A stretch of DNA of 64,000 nucleotides from Bacteroidales bacterium (GTDB lineage Bacteria > Bacteroidota > Bacteroidia > Bacteroidales > UBA932): positions 62,001-126,000 of the forward strand of contig JAFRZX010000165.1 in the NCBI GenBank assembly GCA_017442315.1, in the 5' to 3' direction. The notes under the pieces were generated by a model. The model saw only the letters and a list, made by a program, of their open reading frames with translations. It was not told the DNA's origin and ran no database searches. Shown here piece after piece: positions 35,005 through 44,834 of the stretch. Position numbers and translations under genes: made by a program. How positions within the stretch are numbered: the first letter of the stretch is position 1; each line of letters starts with the position of its first letter.

Positions 35005-36336
35005 ATGGGAACTATAGCCGATTTCGTTGCACAACATATCAACGATGACACGTCGAAACTCCTGCTGAATGCCGGCAAATGGCCTGAGGTGGACATGGAA
35101 CTCGCCGTAAACTGCATTGAAAGCAGAAGAAAGCTACGCGGAAAGCTCAATGAATGGTACATGAATCCGGATTTGATTTTTCCTGTAAAATTGTCCGCAG
35201 AACAATGCAGCAGCAGCGCAACAGGGAAATACAAAGCAGAACTTGCACAAAGGATCATCACTGAGACTTCAGCAGATGGATTTGACGGAACATGGCGCAT
35301 AGCAGATCTTACAGGGGGTCTCGGAGCCGACAGCTGGTTCTTTTCTCAATTTGCATCAGAAGTGCTTTACAATGAGATGAATACGGTACTATGCAATGCG
35401 ACAGAGCACAATTTCAATATACTCAATGCCAGCAATATTATCGTTTCCAACCATGCGGTGGTCCCGTCTGAAAGTATCAACGGCACAGACGGACAATATC
35501 ATGCCTCGCCAGGGTATATACTTCAGAATTTCAAACCGGATATGATCTATATGGATCCTGCAAGACGTGGAGAAGGCGGTAAAAAGGTTTTTCTGATTGA
35601 GGAATGCAGTCCTGACATCTTGAGCATGAAGGAGGAATTGCTGTCCATATGCCGGCACCTGCTGGTAAAACTGTCCCCTATGGCAGATATAAGCATGGTA
35701 TGCAGCAGAATCGGCAACTGCTGTCGCGAAGTGCATGTGACAGCAACGGGAGGAGAATGCAAGGAACTTCTCATATGGATAGACAGAGAATGGGATTCCG
35801 AATACACTATAACTGCCGCCGAACTTCCTTCCGATTATCCTGCTTCTCCTCCTGCCACTTTCAGATTCAGTCCGTCCGAAGAAAAGGCAGGCCGTGCTGT
35901 CCTTGCAGAAAAATCTGACGCCATATATATTTTTGAACCAGGTAAAGCCCTGATGAAAGCAGGAGCATTCAATCTTATCAGCGAACGATTCTCACTTAAG
36001 AAGCTTGGCAAGTCGACTCATTACTACATGATCGGAGCAGAAACTGAAAGCCGTATAGTCCAGAACCTGTCAGGCCTTGGGAAACTATATGAAATAGCGG
36101 ATTGCCGTCAACTGGACAAAAGAAGCATCAGGGAAGTCGGGAAAAATTACCCTGAGGCTGAGGTAACAGCGAGAAACATCCCTATGGATACCGACACACT
36201 CAGAAAGAGACTGGGAGTCCGATCCGGAAACGGGATTCATGTTTTCGGGCTCAGATCCGACCTGGAAGGCAATCTGCTCATCACAGCAAAGCGGTCTCAG
36301 GTTACAGGATTCCCAGATGATCAAAAAGAATCTTGA
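35005..36336 (+). CDS. THUMP-like class I SAM-dependent methyltransferase
   Basis: A 443-aa protein. Residues about 95-240 are a Rossmann methyltransferase core: ADLTGGLGADSW (SAM loop), YNEMN, and MDPARRGEGGKKVF, a DPPY-like catalytic motif found in the THUMP-like family of Bacteroidota. The C-terminal about 130 residues would be the RNA-binding-like domain. An RNA methyltransferase function is likely but the target is unknown. Start at 35005 is preferred over 34957, which lies inside the -7 promoter element (TACTTTTG, 34950-34957). Its 3' end overlaps mntP by 35 nt, convergently. Confidence 0.85.
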   Translation: MGTIADFVAQHINDDTSKLLLNAGKWPEVDMELAVNCIESRRKLRGKLNEWYMNPDLIFPVKLSAEQCSSSATGKYKAELAQRIITETSADGFDGTWRIADLTGGLGADSWFFSQFASEVLYNEMNTVLCNATEHNFNILNASNIIVSNHAVVPSESINGTDGQYHASPGYILQNFKPDMIYMDPARRGEGGKKVFLIEECSPDILSMKEELLSICRHLLVKLSPMADISMVCSRIGNCCREVHVTATGGECKELLIWIDREWDSEYTITAAELPSDYPASPPATFRFSPSEEKAGRAVLAEKSDAIYIFEPGKALMKAGAFNLISERFSLKKLGKSTHYYMIGAETESRIVQNLSGLGKLYEIADCRQLDKRSIREVGKNYPEAEVTARNIPMDTDTLRKRLGVRSGNGIHVFGLRSDLEGNLLITAKRSQVTGFPDDQKES

Positions 36337-36865
36337 ATCCCATGACTATCAGTATAAGCCCACCTGCAAATTCAGCCTTCGACTTGTAACGGCTCCCGAA
36401 CATATTGCCGATCATTACCCCTGAAGCAGAAAATAAGGCTGTCATCAATCCTATGATGAGCACAGCATAATAAATATTGACATTCAGAAACGCCAATGTA
36501 ACACCTATGGCCAATGCATCAATGCTTGTAGCCACGGCCATTGTCAACATCGTCCTGAACGAAAAATCCGGATCAACCTTGCAGCATTCGTCCTTATGAA
36601 ATGATTCACGGATCATATTGGCACCTATGATCCCCAGCAGCAGCAATGACAGCCAATGGTCTATGCTTGATACGAATTCCGTAAAACTGACTCCGAGAAA
36701 ATAACCAAGAAGAGGCATCAACGCCTGAAAACCGCCAAACCATAGTCCGGTCTTGCAAACGTGGACCGGCTTGATATGTGGAACGGACAAGCCCTTGCAT
36801 ATGGATACTGCGAATGCATCCATGGAGACTCCTACGGCTATTACAAGCAATTCGACAATTCCCAT
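36302..36865 (-). CDS. mntP: Manganese efflux pump MntP
   Basis: A 187-aa inner-membrane protein with six helices in two related halves. Each half has the acidic pattern of MntP: VGVSMDAFAVSICKG at the start and VATSIDALAIGVTLAF in the second half. It exports Mn2+. Gene order places it last in an operon with the split 5'-nucleotidase, whose metallophosphatase needs divalent metal; the stop of that gene is 2 nt upstream. Confidence 0.93.
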   Translation of the reverse strand: MGIVELLVIAVGVSMDAFAVSICKGLSVPHIKPVHVCKTGLWFGGFQALMPLLGYFLGVSFTEFVSSIDHWLSLLLLGIIGANMIRESFHKDECCKVDPDFSFRTMLTMAVATSIDALAIGVTLAFLNVNIYYAVLIIGLMTALFSASGVMIGNMFGSRYKSKAEFAGGLILIVMGFKILFDHLGIL

Positions 36866-36867
36866 CT

Positions 36868-37689
36868 TCAGAAACGGACCTTAAGATTTCCTATTTCCAG
36901 TCCCCACTTCCAGTCTGTCACAATCACCACATCCTCCCCTTCCGGATTCCGCACAGTCTTCAGACTGTCAAGATGCGTATGTGAATGGCCTCCGACGATA
37001 ACATCGACATCTTCTACTGCAGCAGCGAGTTCCGTGTCATTATAATCTTCACCTTCGTATCCAAGATGCGTCAGGCATATTACAAGATCACATTTCTTTT
37101 CTTCCTTGAGATATTCCGCATAATGTCCCGTCACCTCTACAGGATCCTTATACTCCAACACCTCAGCAATATCACTATCAACAACGGAACTGATATCCGT
37201 AAGCAGACCTATCACACCTATTTTCTTACCAGCCTTGCGCAATATGACGTATGGCTTGACCAATGATTCAAGGGGTGAGCCGGAAAAGTCATAATTAGCG
37301 CATACCACAGGCGTTTTCAGAGATGCAAGTCTTCTTGCAAGCTCCTGCATTCCATTGTCGAATTCATGATTACCAAGGCATACTACATCAAAGTCCATAG
37401 CATTCATGACGTCTATTTCAATATCCCCTCCAAGTTCTGTAAAATAAGATGTTCCCTGACTGAAATCACCGGCATGCAGCAACAAAACATTCCTGTTTCC
37501 GTCTGCGACACGCACACTGTCGATATAGGCAGCCTGCTCTATCACTCCTCCGCAGCCTGTATGCTTACCCGACCTCTGAGGATCAATGTGACTATGGGTA
37601 TCATTAAGGTGAAGTATCGTAAGTTCCTGTGCATAAATGGAAAACGTACAACACATCAATATAATCGGTATGAATATGGTTCGTTTCAT
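36868..37689 (-). CDS. Metallophosphatase (5'-nucleotidase N-terminal domain), stand-alone
   Basis: A 273-aa exported protein (signal peptide to YAQ) that contains only the catalytic metallophosphatase half of a UshA-type enzyme: HLNDTHSH, HAGDFSQG, GNHEFDNG, LTHLG, GGHSHTH. It lacks the substrate-binding domain, which is encoded by the gene directly upstream (5 nt gap). Together they probably form one periplasmic 5'-nucleotidase. Confidence 0.9.
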   Translation of the reverse strand: MKRTIFIPIILMCCTFSIYAQELTILHLNDTHSHIDPQRSGKHTGCGGVIEQAAYIDSVRVADGNRNVLLLHAGDFSQGTSYFTELGGDIEIDVMNAMDFDVVCLGNHEFDNGMQELARRLASLKTPVVCANYDFSGSPLESLVKPYVILRKAGKKIGVIGLLTDISSVVDSDIAEVLEYKDPVEVTGHYAEYLKEEKKCDLVICLTHLGYEGEDYNDTELAAAVEDVDVIVGGHSHTHLDSLKTVRNPEGEDVVIVTDWKWGLEIGNLKVRF

Positions 37690-37694
37690 AAGCT

Positions 37695-38489
37695 CTATCT
37701 TATTACAACACGTCCGTCAGACTTGGAAACAATATGTCTTCCTGCCGCAGTCTCTGCCCTGACATGCTCTAGAACAGCATCAATTATATCTACATCAAAT
37801 TTCGTGACGCTCTCTGCTCCTTCTGCCAAGGCAAGGTTGTCACCACCATATAGAAGGAAGGATATGGTAGCTACTCCATATACCTTATCATCATCGAGAG
37901 GGTCTCCCCCGACAGTTGCTGAGACAATCTTTCCATCCTCAGCAACTACCCGGACTCCTCCAAGTACCTGGAATCTGCCTGAGGCCATCGACTCCAGTAT
38001 ACCTCTTACAACACTTCCCTTAAGCTCAACATATACCAGCTGATTCTTGAACGGAAACATGGAAAGCATATCGTCAAGAATGACATCACCTTGAGGCATA
38101 TCTACCCTTATGCCTCCGAAATTGCTTATTCCGATGTCGACATGCCTGCCTGAAATTTCTTCAACCTTCTTCATCAGGATATCCACAAACCAGTTTGACA
38201 AAGGTCCTTCGGGGTACTCGACCTCCATAGCTTCAGGAGAATATGCAATAACCTCCTTCACTCTTGCCATATATGGCTGAGCCTCTATAACTATTTCTGC
38301 AACAGCAGATACCGCCGACTTCTTCGGGAACGTCTTACCATCAGAAGCAACATATCGTCCTCTTTTCATGGTTCCCAAGGTCCTGCCTGTCCTGCTTCCA
38401 TCCATCCGTACGCTTTCCCATGAATACTCCTGAGCCTGAAGAGGCAAGGAGATCATCAGAAACGCCAATATGCCGTAAAGAATCTTCAT
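37695..38489 (-). CDS. 5'-nucleotidase C-terminal (substrate) domain protein, stand-alone
   Basis: A 264-aa exported protein (signal peptide to LQAQ) consisting of the UshA C-terminal domain: SNFGGIRVDMPQGDVILDDMLSMFPFKNQLVYVELKG is split here by my limit but spans about residues 143-180, and SFLLYGGDN carries the base-stacking and specificity region. It precedes the metallophosphatase gene, so domain order is reversed relative to the fused protein at 9829-11559. No frameshift joins them; each has its own signal peptide and stop. Confidence 0.88.
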   Translation of the reverse strand: MKILYGILAFLMISLPLQAQEYSWESVRMDGSRTGRTLGTMKRGRYVASDGKTFPKKSAVSAVAEIVIEAQPYMARVKEVIAYSPEAMEVEYPEGPLSNWFVDILMKKVEEISGRHVDIGISNFGGIRVDMPQGDVILDDMLSMFPFKNQLVYVELKGSVVRGILESMASGRFQVLGGVRVVAEDGKIVSATVGGDPLDDDKVYGVATISFLLYGGDNLALAEGAESVTKFDVDIIDAVLEHVRAETAAGRHIVSKSDGRVVIR

Positions 38490-38495
38490 ATGCCT

Positions 38496-39860
38496 TTATT
38501 TCTGTTTCAGCCACTTCCACAGATCTTTGAAAGTGGTCTTCTTTCCATACATCAATATACCTATCTTGTAAATCTTGGCAGACACCCAAGCGCATGCAAC
38601 AAATGTGAAAGCAAGCAGAGCAACAGAAAGTACAAGTTCCCACATCGGAACTCCGAAAGGAATACGTGAAAGCATTACTATCGGAGATGTGAAAGGTATC
38701 ATGGATCCCCAGAAGACAATCGGACTGTCCGGAGCATTGAATGCGTACAATGATATAAAGAAAGCAATGAGCAGAGGAATTGTCACAGGCATCTGCAACT
38801 GGTTGGTGTCGGCCTCGTTTTCAACAGCCGAACCAATTGCAGCAAACAGAGACGCATACAGAAGGTATCCCAAGGCGAAATAAATGACAAAAGCAAGAAT
38901 CATCTGACCCCACTTTATATCCCTCAAAGTAGAGAGCACTGCTCCCAGTTCAGAGTCATCATCAGCGATCTCCATCATTTCAGCAGCATCAACCCCTCCT
39001 ATGGAAGCACCAGCCATCTCCATCATCTGACCGGCAGAGGCAGGATCCCCCATCAGTGAATCAAAACCGACAAATGCAGAAAAACCTCCTACAAGCACAG
39101 CGGTGAGCATTATCCACAGAAAGAACTGGGTGAGAGCCACGCAAGCTACACCGATGATCTTTCCGAACATAAGTTCTGTTGCCTTTACTGAGGACACGAG
39201 TACTTCCACAACACGGCTGGACTTCTCTTCGATAACACTCTGCATCACCATTCCCGTAAACATGGCAATGAACATGTATATTATCATCGACAGGATCATA
39301 GAAATGATCATATAGACTTCTGAAGATGTTATCTTTTCCTCTCCGGATTCGTCCAAGGTATATGTAGACATATCCACATCAGACTTGATATCAGCCATAA
39401 TCTGCTTAAGGTCAGCAATATCATACTGAGCGACCCTATACTCCTCAACAGCATCATCAGTCCTTGACTTGATGGCCTCTTTCAACCCGACTCCCAATGG
39501 TTTTGGAGAATACGCTATAACAGAAACGCTTCTTGACAATGAATCAAGCGGGGAAATCACCACAAGGACATCAAGTGCCAGATCGTCGAAATGAGCCTTG
39601 ACACTGTCCGGATGCTCTGCAGAATAATCCACATAATCCGCTTCATCATTATCTTCCAGATATGACAGGACAATACCGGACTGATCCACTACAGCAACCT
39701 GCTTCTGCGAATCCTTGGCAAAGAACATTATCACACTTGGAAGTATGCACATTGCAGCAAAAAGCACTGGTACCAGGAAAGTAGTCAGAAGAAACGACTT
39801 CTTCTTTACCCTTGTCAGATACTCCCTTGATATTATAACACCTATATTCTTGATTTTCAT
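38496..39860 (-). CDS. ABC-2 type exporter permease (NatB-like)
   Basis: A 454-aa inner-membrane protein: one N-terminal helix (about 22-45), a large extracytoplasmic domain (about 50-190), then five or six helices (about 195-440). The VIEEKSSRVVEVLVSSVKATELMFGKI box is the conserved ABC-2 coupling region. It pairs with the ATPase gene just upstream (3 nt gap) in a Na+/drug/lipid-type exporter. Signature of the NatAB family, substrate unknown. Confidence 0.9.
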   Translation of the reverse strand: MKIKNIGVIISREYLTRVKKKSFLLTTFLVPVLFAAMCILPSVIMFFAKDSQKQVAVVDQSGIVLSYLEDNDEADYVDYSAEHPDSVKAHFDDLALDVLVVISPLDSLSRSVSVIAYSPKPLGVGLKEAIKSRTDDAVEEYRVAQYDIADLKQIMADIKSDVDMSTYTLDESGEEKITSSEVYMIISMILSMIIYMFIAMFTGMVMQSVIEEKSSRVVEVLVSSVKATELMFGKIIGVACVALTQFFLWIMLTAVLVGGFSAFVGFDSLMGDPASAGQMMEMAGASIGGVDAAEMMEIADDDSELGAVLSTLRDIKWGQMILAFVIYFALGYLLYASLFAAIGSAVENEADTNQLQMPVTIPLLIAFFISLYAFNAPDSPIVFWGSMIPFTSPIVMLSRIPFGVPMWELVLSVALLAFTFVACAWVSAKIYKIGILMYGKKTTFKDLWKWLKQK

Positions 39861-39863
39861 AAC

Positions 39864-40778
39864 CTATTCCTCCTCTGTTACAAGTTTAATGAAAATGTCA
39901 TTCATCCTCGGTATGAGTTCCTTGAACGAATTGACCGTCATCCCCTGAGCTATCACAGCAGCCAGTACATCATTTCCGCACACTCCGGATTCCAAAGCAA
40001 GAACTGATGTATGCCGTCCTGCATCATCCTTATCAGAAAGCACCCTGAAAAGCCCCTCAACCGGCTGCAATGTCTGTTCGGAAGTATATATGAGTTCTGC
40101 GTTATCGTTACCGTATTTATGTCTGATTTCATCCACTCCACCGGTAATGACTACATGCGATCTGTTTATCAAGGCAATATTATCGCATAGTTCTTCAACT
40201 GATTCCATATTATGGGTTGAAAGAATTATGGTAGCTCCTTCTTCCTTGAGTCTAAGTATCTCTTCACGTATAAGCTGCGCATTAACCGGGTCAAAACCGG
40301 AAAACGGCTCATCCAGTATCAGCAGAGAAGGACGGTGAACGACAGTCGTAATGAACTGAACCTTCTGGGCCATACCCTTGGAAAGTTCCTCTACTTTCTT
40401 GTTCCACCAGCTTTCTATGCCGAATCTGACGAACCATTTCTTCAGTTCATTGACAGCATCTTTGCTGCTCATTCCCTTCAGTTGTGCAAAATACATTGCC
40501 TGATCTCCTACCGTCATCTTCCTGTAAAGTCCTCTTTCTTCGGGAAGATAGCCGATCTTTTCAACATCTTCCTGAGTGATAGGACGTCCATCAAAGAACA
40601 CTTCACCGCTGTTCGGAATCGTAATACGGTTTATTATGCGGATAAGTGTTGTCTTTCCTGCTCCATTCGGGCCAAGAAGCCCGAAAATCTTTCCTTCCGG
40701 GATGTCTACCGACACATTTTCAAGAGCGACCTTTTCACCAAAGCTCTTGCAGACATCTTTACATTGAATCAATCCCAT
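39864..40778 (-). CDS. ABC exporter ATP-binding protein (NatA-like)
   Basis: A 304-aa ATPase: Walker A GPNGAGKTT, signature LSKGMAQKV, Walker B LLILDEPFSGFD, switch His (LSTHNM). The last 80 residues form the regulatory tail typical of NatA/CcmA-like proteins. It lies between holA and the permease; the same group order occurs in many Bacteroidota. Confidence 0.93.
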   Translation of the reverse strand: MGLIQCKDVCKSFGEKVALENVSVDIPEGKIFGLLGPNGAGKTTLIRIINRITIPNSGEVFFDGRPITQEDVEKIGYLPEERGLYRKMTVGDQAMYFAQLKGMSSKDAVNELKKWFVRFGIESWWNKKVEELSKGMAQKVQFITTVVHRPSLLILDEPFSGFDPVNAQLIREEILRLKEEGATIILSTHNMESVEELCDNIALINRSHVVITGGVDEIRHKYGNDNAELIYTSEQTLQPVEGLFRVLSDKDDAGRHTSVLALESGVCGNDVLAAVIAQGMTVNSFKELIPRMNDIFIKLVTEEE

Positions 40779-40793
40779 ATCTGTAAGTTGTTT

Positions 40794-41834
40794 CTAATTA
40801 TTCAAAATCCTTGCTGTAAGTTCCACCATAAGCTCTGCGGGAGTCGCTTCCCCAGTATTGCCACCCTTTCCCTTGAAATCGTACTCCTTCAACAAAGCGA
40901 TTACTGCCATACATCTTTTCATCGGATAATTCCTGACTGCAGCATCATACTCGCCGAAAAAGTATGGATTCACTCCCAATACTCTGGCTTTCATGTCATT
41001 CCCCGGATGAGGATTCTGCATAAGAAGGGCCTCATACTTAAGAATCCTGTAGAAATGCACAAATAATGCACTGACTGCCATAGGCATGGCAAACTTGGCT
41101 GCCGAACCGATATATGCCGCAATACGCAATGCCTTTGCGGAATTTTTCATGGAGAGTTCACGGGTCAGTTCAAAAATGCTGAACTGGCGGCTTATGCCGA
41201 CATTTCTTTCTATATCTGAAGCCGAAACCTCGACAGTTCCTTCCGGAAGGTTCTTCAGCATCTTATCCGTCTCGATTGCTATCTTATTCAGATCCGTACC
41301 TGCATACTCACCTAAAAGAGATGCAGCATCGGGCGCTATTTGCAGTCCTCTTTTCTGATAGTACATAGATATCCATCGCGGCATCTCATAATCCCTGAGA
41401 ACAGACGACTCAACGACCACTCCATTCTTTGCTACAGACTTGTATAGCGACTTTCGCTTATCGGCGGATGCTCCATGCATGACGATGACAAGTACTGTAG
41501 ACTCCAAAGGCTTCTGACAATACAATGCCAGGTCCTCTATACCTCTCATCATCTGAGCTTCCTTCACCACTACAAGCTGTCGCTCGGAAAACATAGGATA
41601 ACGCCTTGCAGCTGTTATCACAGTTTCCGCATCCACATCAGCACCGTAACATATTGTCTGATTGAAATCCCTTTCGCTTTCATCCAGACAATTCTCCACA
41701 ATGGCATCGCATACCATATCCACATAATACGATTCATCTCCCATCAAGAGATAAACCGGCTTGAAGACACCGCTATGTACCTCTGAGACTATTTCCCTGC
41801 AAAGTGTATCTGTTTCTGCAAAACCTTTAGCCAT
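40794..41834 (-). CDS. holA: DNA polymerase III delta subunit
   Basis: A 346-aa clamp-loader delta subunit. The N-terminal part has LLMGDESYYVDMVCDAI, RRYPMFSERQLVVVKEA and LVIVMHGASADKR; the C-terminal part contains the collar domain (FSIFELTRELSMKN... AALFVHFYRILKYE-like). It opens the beta clamp during replication. It is first in a six-gene minus-strand run ending in mntP; a -7 element TATCTTTG lies at 41893-41900. Confidence 0.9.
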   Translation of the reverse strand: MAKGFAETDTLCREIVSEVHSGVFKPVYLLMGDESYYVDMVCDAIVENCLDESERDFNQTICYGADVDAETVITAARRYPMFSERQLVVVKEAQMMRGIEDLALYCQKPLESTVLVIVMHGASADKRKSLYKSVAKNGVVVESSVLRDYEMPRWISMYYQKRGLQIAPDAASLLGEYAGTDLNKIAIETDKMLKNLPEGTVEVSASDIERNVGISRQFSIFELTRELSMKNSAKALRIAAYIGSAAKFAMPMAVSALFVHFYRILKYEALLMQNPHPGNDMKARVLGVNPYFFGEYDAAVRNYPMKRCMAVIALLKEYDFKGKGGNTGEATPAELMVELTARILNN

Positions 41835-42002
41835 AATCTTATCTCTGTCCGACGAAATACACCTACCTGAACCATCGGCCCAAGTGAATTTACAAAGATA
41901 CGAAATATATCGGAAAAATTTCCTGCATGCCCCGAATTCAGTAATAGAAATGAATACTTCAGCCCAAAACTCTATTCGGATTACCGATGGAGATGACCAT
42001 AT

Positions 42003-42028
42003 AAAAAAAACAGCACCTTCCGGTGCTG
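42003..42028 (-). terminator. Terminator after hpf
   Basis: Arms CAGCACC (42011-42017) and GGTGCTG (42022-42028); on the minus strand followed by eight T. It ends the HsdR-N/cca/xerC/hpf transcript. Confidence 0.88.
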
Positions 42029-42047
42029 CCTGTAATCATTAAATAGT

Positions 42048-42338
42048 TTATTCTGCTCTTCTTTCCTTAACTTTCACAAGTTTTTCCTTAAGAATGTCCG
42101 CACAATCCACAACCGCATCTTCAAATGTCTTGGCATTCTTCTCTACAACGATTGTGTTGCCAGGGATGCTCACCTGCACTTTCACATTCTTGTTTTCATG
42201 TTCTGGAAGCAATGACAGCGCTACATCTACAGCTGTAACCGCATCATAGAATTTCTCAAGTCTTGAGAATTTCTTTTCAACAAAGTCCAACAGTTTCTGA
42301 TCTGCATTGAACTTGATCGACTGCACTCTAATCTCCAT
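42048..42338 (-). CDS. hpf: Ribosome hibernation-promoting factor, short form
   Basis: A 96-aa HPF/RaiA-type protein (MEIRVQSIKFNADQKLLDFVEKK; then DVALSL, VKVQVSIPGNTIVVEK, FEDAVVDC) that binds the 30S decoding centre in stationary phase. The start at 42338 is fixed by a real Shine-Dalgarno, GGAGG at 42344-42348 five nt upstream, unusual for this genome. It overlaps the end of xerC by 11 nt, the xerC-hpf pairing common in Bacteroidota. Confidence 0.9.
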   Translation of the reverse strand: MEIRVQSIKFNADQKLLDFVEKKFSRLEKFYDAVTAVDVALSLLPEHENKNVKVQVSIPGNTIVVEKNAKTFEDAVVDCADILKEKLVKVKERRAE

Positions 42339-43317
42339 GTTTACCTCCGTTTTTAGCCCGTGGATGGGCTTGTTCATAAATATTCTTCAGTCTGGCAATG
42401 TTGCTGTGAGTATAGATCTGCGTGACCGACAGAGACGAATGGCCAAGAAGCTCCTTTATGGAATTCAGGTCCGCCCCTTCATTAAGAAGTTCCGTAGCCA
42501 ACGAGTGACGAAGGACATGAGGCGACTTGCGTCCCCGGACATCCTCGGCATCTGCCAATTCACTCTTGACAACTCTGTCAACATACATAGGATATAATCT
42601 TCGACCCTTATATGTAACAAACAGAGGATCATTCAAAGACCTTTCACCACCGCACACAACCGTAACTGCATCCAAATATAATAAAATTTCTTGAGATAAT
42701 GATGCCACAAGGGGAATTTCTCTCATTTTATCTCCTTTTCCTCTTACTTTGACAACTTTTCGCCCAAAGTCGACATTACCAACGTCAAGTCCTATGAGTT
42801 CCGAACGTCTAAGTCCTAATGAATACAATACAGAAACAAGAACTCTTGCCACCCTCTTCTCATACAACAACCTGCCGTGGGGTGTATCAGCACACTGCCG
42901 GAAAATCTCCAATGAATCCTCTCCAGCATAATATTCAGTAGATCTGAAATATTTGTCCATAGCTTCCTTACGGTAAAAGGATGGGAGCCTTTTATTCATC
43001 CTTGGCCTTGGGACAAGCTTGACCGGATTGGAAGACAGTATGCTGCATGATACAAGATAATTGCAGAAACTGCTCAGTACGGTCATGTGCAGATTGACCG
43101 TCCTTGGCTGAAGTTTCCTTTCATCTAGAAGCATGACCTCATAAGAGCGCAGTTCTGAAGGATTCAGAGATTCTATAAGTATATTGTCAGGCATATCAGA
43201 AGTACCGGAAACCATGACCTTGTATTCCTTCAGCACTTCCTCATATATCTGAACCGTACGGGAAGAGTACCTCCTGACGTCCCTTATATACAATATATAT
43301 TTATCTGTAATAGACAT
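42328..43317 (-). CDS. Tyrosine recombinase XerC/XerD
   Basis: A 329-aa site-specific recombinase. Catalytic residues are R170 (GLRRSEL), K194 (RGKGDK), H267 and R270 (SPHVLRH), H293 (LGHSS) and Y302 (QIYTH). The N-terminal SAM-like domain (about 1-105) is intact. With its housekeeping neighbours it is the chromosomal dimer-resolution recombinase rather than an element integrase. It starts 3 nt after cca. Confidence 0.9.
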   Translation of the reverse strand: MSITDKYILYIRDVRRYSSRTVQIYEEVLKEYKVMVSGTSDMPDNILIESLNPSELRSYEVMLLDERKLQPRTVNLHMTVLSSFCNYLVSCSILSSNPVKLVPRPRMNKRLPSFYRKEAMDKYFRSTEYYAGEDSLEIFRQCADTPHGRLLYEKRVARVLVSVLYSLGLRRSELIGLDVGNVDFGRKVVKVRGKGDKMREIPLVASLSQEILLYLDAVTVVCGGERSLNDPLFVTYKGRRLYPMYVDRVVKSELADAEDVRGRKSPHVLRHSLATELLNEGADLNSIKELLGHSSLSVTQIYTHSNIARLKNIYEQAHPRAKNGGKHGD

Positions 43318-43320
43318 AAA

Positions 43321-44832
43321 CTATCTGATCGGGAAAAGTCCGATATCTGCCGCACATTTCCTCATGAAATCATCGGCAGCCTCAAATGTGTTCTCGATTT
43401 CGCCGTCAAGGATGGCATTCTTCACCATTTCCTTCAGTTGTCCGATGGTATTGCATGGTTCAATCCCGAAAAGGGCCATCACATAATCGCCCGTAATAGG
43501 ATTCTTGAAGTTGCGGATAGCATCCTTGGCCTCCACTTCAATCAGCTTAGCCTTCACCAATTCAAAGTTAGCATGCAGGCGTGCGACCTTGCGGGGATTC
43601 CTGGAAGTTATATCTGCATTGCATAGAAGCATCAGGTCATCTATATCATTTCCGGCATCAAAAAGAAGACGACGCACCGCAGAATCTGTAACTTCCTCTG
43701 TAACAAGCGCTATAGGACGAAGATGAAGGTTGACAAGTTTCTGAACATATTTCATCTTTTCGTTCAATGGCATCTTCAGAGTCTGGAATATCTTCGGAAT
43801 CCATCTAGCCCCAACCACCTCATGTCCATGGAAAGTCCATCCCAAGGCCGGATCATAGCGTTTTGTTGCCGGTTTTGCAATGTCGTGCAGAAGCGCAGCC
43901 CAACGGAGCCACACATTAGGCGATGTGCGGACCATCCCGGTTTCCACACCATCTTCAAAAACAAAATCTTTCAGTCTTCCTTCCCTGATTGCATCTTCTT
44001 CAGCAGAAGCCACATTGTCCAGTACTTCAAGGGTATGGGAAAAATTTTCCTTATGTCCCTTGCCATCAACGGTTTCCACACCTTTCAGCTTCACCAGTTG
44101 CGGAAGAACATATTCAAGCAGGCCGGTTTCGTCCAGAAGTCTGAAACCAATCGATGGCTTTGGAGTGACCAGAATCTTGTTCAGTTCTTCCACTATACGT
44201 TCTTTAGAGAGTATAGTCATCCTTTCGCGATTCCTCCTGATCGAATCCAAAGATTCCGACACAATAGTGAATTTTCTATCACCTTCTGTCAGTTTCGTTG
44301 CAAAACGTATGGCACGAACCATTCTCAACGGGTCGTCACTATAGGTGGTATCAGGGTCCAGAGGTGTACGGATTATTCCGGAAGCAAGATCTCTTATTCC
44401 TCCGAAAGGGTCTACCAGTGCCCCGAAATCTTCTTTCTGAAGACTGAATGCCATGGCATTTATTGTAAAATCGCGCCTCAACTGATCATCTTCAAGCGTT
44501 CCGTTCTCCACTATCGGCTTACGCGAATCCCTTCGGTATGATTCTTTTCTAGCCCCCACGAATTCCACTTCTACACCATGATACTTCAACATCGCCGTGC
44601 CGAAGTTCCGGAATACCGACACATTGCTGCGTACACGTTCACCCACAGCCTCAGCAAGAGCTATTCCACTCCCCTCTACAACTATATCTATATCCTTGCT
44701 CGGACGTCCGAGAAAACAGTCACGCACATAACCTCCTATGACAAAAGCACGGACGCCAAGCTCTGCTGCCGCATCAGACACGATTGAAAAAATCTTATGA
44801 TCCAGAAAACCTTGTGTTACAGTACCAGCCAT
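43321..44832 (-). CDS. cca: CCA tRNA nucleotidyltransferase with HD domain
   Basis: A 503-aa enzyme that adds or repairs the tRNA 3' CCA. Nucleotidyltransferase head: FVIGGYVRDCFLGRPSKDIDIVV (GGxVRD and the DxD metal site), RRDFTINAMAF; neck: DDPLRMVRAIRFA; then an HD-type phosphohydrolase region (AALLHDIAKP). It sits between the HsdR-N protein and xerC in one transcript. Confidence 0.93.
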   Translation of the reverse strand: MAGTVTQGFLDHKIFSIVSDAAAELGVRAFVIGGYVRDCFLGRPSKDIDIVVEGSGIALAEAVGERVRSNVSVFRNFGTAMLKYHGVEVEFVGARKESYRRDSRKPIVENGTLEDDQLRRDFTINAMAFSLQKEDFGALVDPFGGIRDLASGIIRTPLDPDTTYSDDPLRMVRAIRFATKLTEGDRKFTIVSESLDSIRRNRERMTILSKERIVEELNKILVTPKPSIGFRLLDETGLLEYVLPQLVKLKGVETVDGKGHKENFSHTLEVLDNVASAEEDAIREGRLKDFVFEDGVETGMVRTSPNVWLRWAALLHDIAKPATKRYDPALGWTFHGHEVVGARWIPKIFQTLKMPLNEKMKYVQKLVNLHLRPIALVTEEVTDSAVRRLLFDAGNDIDDLMLLCNADITSRNPRKVARLHANFELVKAKLIEVEAKDAIRNFKNPITGDYVMALFGIEPCNTIGQLKEMVKNAILDGEIENTFEAADDFMRKCAADIGLFPIR

Positions 44833-44834
44833 AT

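Noticed and set aside
36868-38489. Frameshifted, broken 5'-nucleotidase
   Set aside because: The two halves are in reversed order and each has a signal peptide and normal stop, so they are separate genes.
42328-43317. Integrase of a mobile element
   Set aside because: Neighbours are cca and hpf, there is no tRNA target or cargo, and residues fit chromosomal XerC/D.
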